Assembly (NCBI RefSeq): GCF_042435035.1
Contig: NZ_JBHMQT010000003.1
Coordinates: 186,001-250,000, forward strand
DNA from: Sphaerimonospora cavernae
GTDB lineage: Bacteria > Actinomycetota > Actinomycetes > Streptosporangiales > Streptosporangiaceae
DNA: 64,000 nt
Direction of reading: 5' to 3'
Below the pieces are notes generated by a model. That model was not told where the DNA came from, searched no databases, and saw only the letters and a list, made by a program, of their open reading frames with translations. Positions 59,987-64,000 of the stretch are shown piece by piece. Numbering within the stretch: position 1 is the first letter of the stretch; the number at the start of each line of letters is the position of its first letter. The translations under genes were made by a program, and so were the position numbers.

Positions 59987-61092
59987 CCCTGGCGGATCCT
60001 CTCTGCCGCCCGCAAACGGGCCGAGGCCGCCCGCGGGTTACGGGCCACCTCGTCGTCGTCCGGGAGCTCCGCTCCCCTCGTCAGAAGGCGGAACCGGGGC
60101 TGGTGGGCCTCGAGCGGGACCGGAAGCCCGGGGGGGCCGGTGTCCCTGGTTCGCGCCGCGAGGACCTGCTTGGTGAGCCGGTCCTCCAGTGAGTGATAGG
60201 CGAGCACGACCACTCGCCCGCCGAGCGCCATCGCGTCGAGGGCCGCGGGCAGGGCGCGCTCCAGGGCGGCCAGTTCCTGGTTGACCTCGATGCGCAGGGC
60301 TTGGAACGTTCTCTTGGCGGGGTTTCCCCCCGTCCGTCTCGTGGCGGCGGGGATCGCCGTCCGCACGAGATCGGCAAGTCGTCGGGTCGTCATGATGGGA
60401 TGTTCGACGCGCTCTTTGGCGACAAAGTTCGCGATCCGTGCCGCGAATCTCTCCTCGCCGTAATCGCGCAGCACGCGGGTGATCTCGGCGACGGAGTAGG
60501 TGTTCACCACGTCGGCGGCGGTGAGCTCCTGGTCAGGGTCCATCCGCATGTCGAGGGGGGCGTCATAGGAGTACGCGAACCCACGTTCGGCCTCGTCGAG
60601 CTGGGGCGAGGACACCCCCAGATCGAACAGCGCGCCGTCGACGCGGGGTCGTCCGGCCGCCGCCAGCACGGCGGGCAGTTCGTCGGAGACGGCCCGCACG
60701 AGGGTGGTCCGCCCGGCATAGGGCGCGAGCCGTACGGTGGACCGCTCGATGGCGGTGGGGTCGCGGTCGATGCCGATCAGATGCAGGGCCGGATGGGCCG
60801 CCAGCAGCGCCTCCGCGTGACCGCCGAGGCCGAGGTTGGCGTCGACGACGACCGGGTCCGGCCCGGCCAGCGCGGGAGCGAGCAACTCCAGAACGCGACC
60901 GATCATGACCGGAACGTGACCGTCCGGCTGTCCAGAGTCTTGCGACAACGCCCTCCGCCCCCCATATCGTCCGGCCCCTTTATATCGTCCGGCCAGGTCC
61001 CCATCCGCATCGCCGGCCCTGACATCTGACACCGGGGAAGGTGCATCAGCTGCCGCCACATGGGAGCGGGTGGAGACCTCGCCGAACGTCAC
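59983..61092 (-). CDS. rsmH: 16S rRNA m4C1402 methyltransferase
   Basis: 369 aa from a GTG at 61092. The catalytic domain begins only at HVPVMIGRVLELL (residue about 59), so the first 55 residues are an unusual extension or the true start is further down. SAM-binding VVDANLGLGGHAEALL, FDLGVSSPQLDEAERGFAY, TFQALRIEVNQEL and VVLAYHSLEDR are all present. Methylates N4 of C1402 in 16S rRNA. Overlaps ftsL by 4 bp. Confidence 0.93.
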   Translation of the reverse strand: MTFGEVSTRSHVAAADAPSPVSDVRAGDADGDLAGRYKGAGRYGGRRALSQDSGQPDGHVPVMIGRVLELLAPALAGPDPVVVDANLGLGGHAEALLAAHPALHLIGIDRDPTAIERSTVRLAPYAGRTTLVRAVSDELPAVLAAAGRPRVDGALFDLGVSSPQLDEAERGFAYSYDAPLDMRMDPDQELTAADVVNTYSVAEITRVLRDYGEERFAARIANFVAKERVEHPIMTTRRLADLVRTAIPAATRRTGGNPAKRTFQALRIEVNQELAALERALPAALDAMALGGRVVVLAYHSLEDRLTKQVLAARTRDTGPPGLPVPLEAHQPRFRLLTRGAELPDDDEVARNPRAASARLRAAERIRQG

Positions 61093-61123
61093 GACGGGTC
61101 ATTCGATCAAACAATCGAATCGA

Positions 61124-61555
61124 TCAAAGGATCCCGGGCAACACCTCCTCAGACAGGTCGGAGAACTCCTGCTCCTGAGCGGCCAGGTAGGTCTCCCACG
61201 CCTGGGCGTCCCAGATCTCCAGCCTGGTGTTCGCACCGATGACCGTGCAGTCGCGTTCCAAACCCGCGTACCGTCTGAGGCTCTGCGGAATCGTGATCCG
61301 CCCCTGCTTGTCCGGCGTCTCGTCCGATGCCCCGGCGAAGAGGACACGGCTGTAATCACGGACCGCCTTGGCCGTCACCGGAGCGGTGCGCATGGCCTCG
61401 GTGATGCGCTGGAACTCCTCTACTGGGAAGACGTAGAGGCAGCGCTCCTGGCCTTTGGTGATCACAAGACCCTCCGCCAGCTCCTCGCGATACTTCGCCG
61501 GCAGGAACAGCCGTCCTTTGTCATCGAGACGCAGAGGGTGGGTGCCGAGGAACAC
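61124..61555 (-). CDS. mraZ: Transcriptional regulator MraZ
   Basis: 143 aa from GTG at 61555 (next residues FLGTHPLRLDDKGR), 8 bp after GGGAGG; an in-frame GTG at 61564 overlaps that ribosome site. Two AbrB-like swapped-hairpin repeats: LRLDDKGRLFLPAKYREEL and ETPDKQGRITIPQSLRRYAG. Binds repeats upstream of its own operon and regulates the division and cell-wall cluster. Confidence 0.95.
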   Translation of the reverse strand: MFLGTHPLRLDDKGRLFLPAKYREELAEGLVITKGQERCLYVFPVEEFQRITEAMRTAPVTAKAVRDYSRVLFAGASDETPDKQGRITIPQSLRRYAGLERDCTVIGANTRLEIWDAQAWETYLAAQEQEFSDLSEEVLPGIL

Positions 61556-61605
61556 CGGACCCACCTCCCGTGTCTTGCGGAGCGCTCGGCGCTACAGCCT
61601 CTGCT

Positions 61606-61641
61606 CTCCACTGCGCACCACCATACTCCACTTCCCTCCAC
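61606..61641 (-). promoter_or_regulatory. MraZ operator: four GTGGNG repeats with 10-bp period
   Basis: On the minus strand GTGGAG, GTGGAG, GTGGTG and GTGGAG occupy 61636-61641, 61626-61631, 61616-61621 and 61606-61611, an exact 10-bp period. MraZ of other bacteria binds TGGG-type repeats with the same 10-bp spacing, so this is very probably the autoregulatory operator. Confidence 0.82.
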
Positions 61642-61647
61642 CGTCAA
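61620..61647 (-). promoter_or_regulatory. Predicted mraZ operon promoter
   Basis: TTGACG (minus strand, 61642-61647) is followed after 16 bp by TATGGT (61620-61625). Two MraZ boxes fill the spacer and a third overlaps the -10, so bound MraZ would block RNA polymerase. The rest of the 348-bp gap up to moxR (61556-61903) contains the opposite promoter region but no other recognised element. Confidence 0.65.
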
Positions 61648-61903
61648 CTGATTCACAGCGTGTCGTCGTGTCATTTTCTCCGCGTTTTCCCAGGTAAATA
61701 CGGGTGGGGCGAAGTGGGGGGCGGCGAGGCCCGCCAACCCCGACGGCGTAGGCGAAGCCGTACGAGAGGAAAGCGCGCGGCGTTTGTCACGGGATTCGGA
61801 CGAAGGTGCTACGTAGACAAACTCGCCCGGGAACCTCGGGAGTCATAGGGTCGGTACCACAAGAAACAAAAAGGATGGATTAACCCCCATTTATGGAGGC
61901 CCG

Positions 61904-62865
<962 letters not shown>

Positions 62866-62869
<4 letters not shown>

Positions 62870-64000
62870 TCGGTCTGAAGGCCCTGACCCCCCGGGGGCG
62901 GTCGTTTCTCGCCTCGGGGGCCGCGGCCGCGCTGTGCGCCCTGTTCCTCGGGGAGCACGATCTGCTGCGGGTGGCCGTCCTGATCATCGCGATGCCGCTG
63001 ATCGCGGCGCTGATCGTGACGCGCACCCGGTACCGGCTGGCCTGCGCCAGGCGGCTCGACCCCTCCCGAGTCCAGGTCGGCGGCGAAGGCACGGTCACCC
63101 TGCGGCTGGAGAACGTCACCCGTCTGCCGACCGGGCTGCTGCTCGTCGAGGACACCCTTCCGTACGCGCTGGGCACCCGCCCGCGGTTCGTCCTCGACCG
63201 CGTGGAGCCGCACGGCGTCCGGGAGATCGACTACAAGGTGCGGTCCGAACTGCGGGGGCGCTTCCCCATCGGCCCGCTGTCCGTCCGGATCACCGACCCG
63301 TTCGGGCTGGTCGAGCTGACGAGATCGTTCACGATCACCGACGTGCTCGTGGTCACCCCCGAGGTGGTGCCGCTGCCCCCGGTGCGCCTGTCCGGCGAGT
63401 GGACGGGCGGGGGCGACAGCCGTACCCGCTCGGTGGCGGCGGCGGGCGACGACGACGTGGCGCCGCGCGAGTACCGCCGGGGCGACGACCTGCGCCGGGT
63501 CCACTGGCGGTCGACCGCGCGGCACGGCGAGCTGATGGTCAGGCGCGAGGAGCAGCAGTGGCAGAGCAGGGGCGCGCTGCTGCTGGACACCCGCAGGTGC
63601 GCGCACCGCGGTGAGGGCCCCCGGTCGTCGTTCGAGGTCGCGGTCTCGGCCGCCGCCTCGATCGGCGTGCACCTGTCGCGCGACGGGCTGGGCCTGCGCC
63701 TGATCACCGACCAGGGCGCGCAGCATCTGGCCGACACCGGTGCCTCGTGGTCACTGCTCGACGCGCTCTCGGTCGTACGGCACAGCTCGGCGCGGTCGCT
63801 GGAGCACGGGATCGCGGCGCTGCGGCAGGGCGGCGGCGACGGCCTGATCGTCGCCGTGCTGGGGACGGTCGACTCCACCGACGCCCGGGAACTGGCCCGG
63901 CTCAAGCAGCCCGGTGTGACGGGGATCGCGGTCTTGCTGGGCACTTCAGACGAACCGACGAGCCCCGGCATCGACGAGACAGTCGAGAACGTACTGGCCG
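62866..64000 (+). CDS. DUF58 membrane protein, 5' part
   Basis: The frame is open to the window end (378 residues seen). ATG overlaps the moxR stop. Two N-terminal hydrophobic segments (about 12-50), then a beta-rich region and the DUF58 motif REYRRGDDLRRVHWRSTARHG (about residues 202-222), followed by a VWA-like half. Works with the MoxR ATPase upstream; a transglutaminase-like gene often follows in such operons. Confidence 0.92.

Overview
This window is high-GC actinobacterial chromosome with frequent GTG starts and 1-4 bp stop/start overlaps. The division and cell-wall cluster has sepF, yggT and divIVA beside ftsZ, and MurE carries the DNPR motif of a meso-diaminopimelate-adding enzyme. 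A T-box leader precedes ileS and cobalamin riboswitches control nrdAB and cbtBA. Together these suggest a filamentous actinomycete, probably of the order Streptosporangiales. That taxonomic placement is an inference.

Left part (1-17233): the end of a class I lanthipeptide locus (partial LanC, then a LanB-C-terminal-like domain fused to an isoaspartyl-methyltransferase-like domain, then a helical-repeat protein). It is followed by a Sua5-type tRNA-modification enzyme, a beta carbonic anhydrase and a PIN-domain gene broken by a frameshift. A complete-looking minus-strand Tad/Flp pilus operon (17233 down to 7285) follows. It encodes a lipoprotein, a secreted protein, a CpaB-like SAF protein, a TadZ-like ATPase, TadA, TadB, TadC, a pilin-like protein, three TadE/G-like pseudopilins and a membrane LysM-BTAD protein.

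Defence and mobility region (17397-30540): a large HNH-nuclease/STAND-type NTPase fusion, a decayed IS3 transposase fragment, a type I restriction-modification operon in the order hsdR-hsdS-hsdM, a low-GC ApeA-like HEPN gene and a tyrosine integrase. Next to the integrase lies the 3' half of a tRNA-Ile(GAU) gene. It is flanked on both sides by paired TTGACCGT repeats, an arrangement that resembles an intact attP rather than a simple attL or attR. The HNH-NTPase is the best candidate here for an undescribed defence system.

B12-linked block (30733-36560): a cobalamin riboswitch before class I ribonucleotide reductase nrdAB, then a second one before the cobalt transporter genes cbtBA, then a histidine phosphatase with an altered RHG motif. 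Four small genes follow (DUF6343, DUF2267, CBS-pair, SHOCT).

Core block (38545-64000): T-box-controlled ileS encodes a type 2 isoleucyl-tRNA synthetase with a GVHH motif where HxGH is expected, the variant associated with mupirocin hyper-resistance. The minus-strand cluster then runs mraZ-rsmH-ftsL-ftsI-murE-murF-mraY-murD-ftsW-murG-murC-ftsQ-ftsZ-yggS-sepF-yggT-divIVA plus a protein with a duplicated Cys/His motif. Upstream of mraZ are four GTGGNG repeats with an exact 10-bp period overlapping a promoter, the expected MraZ operator. Divergent from mraZ is a moxR-DUF58 pair cut by the window end.
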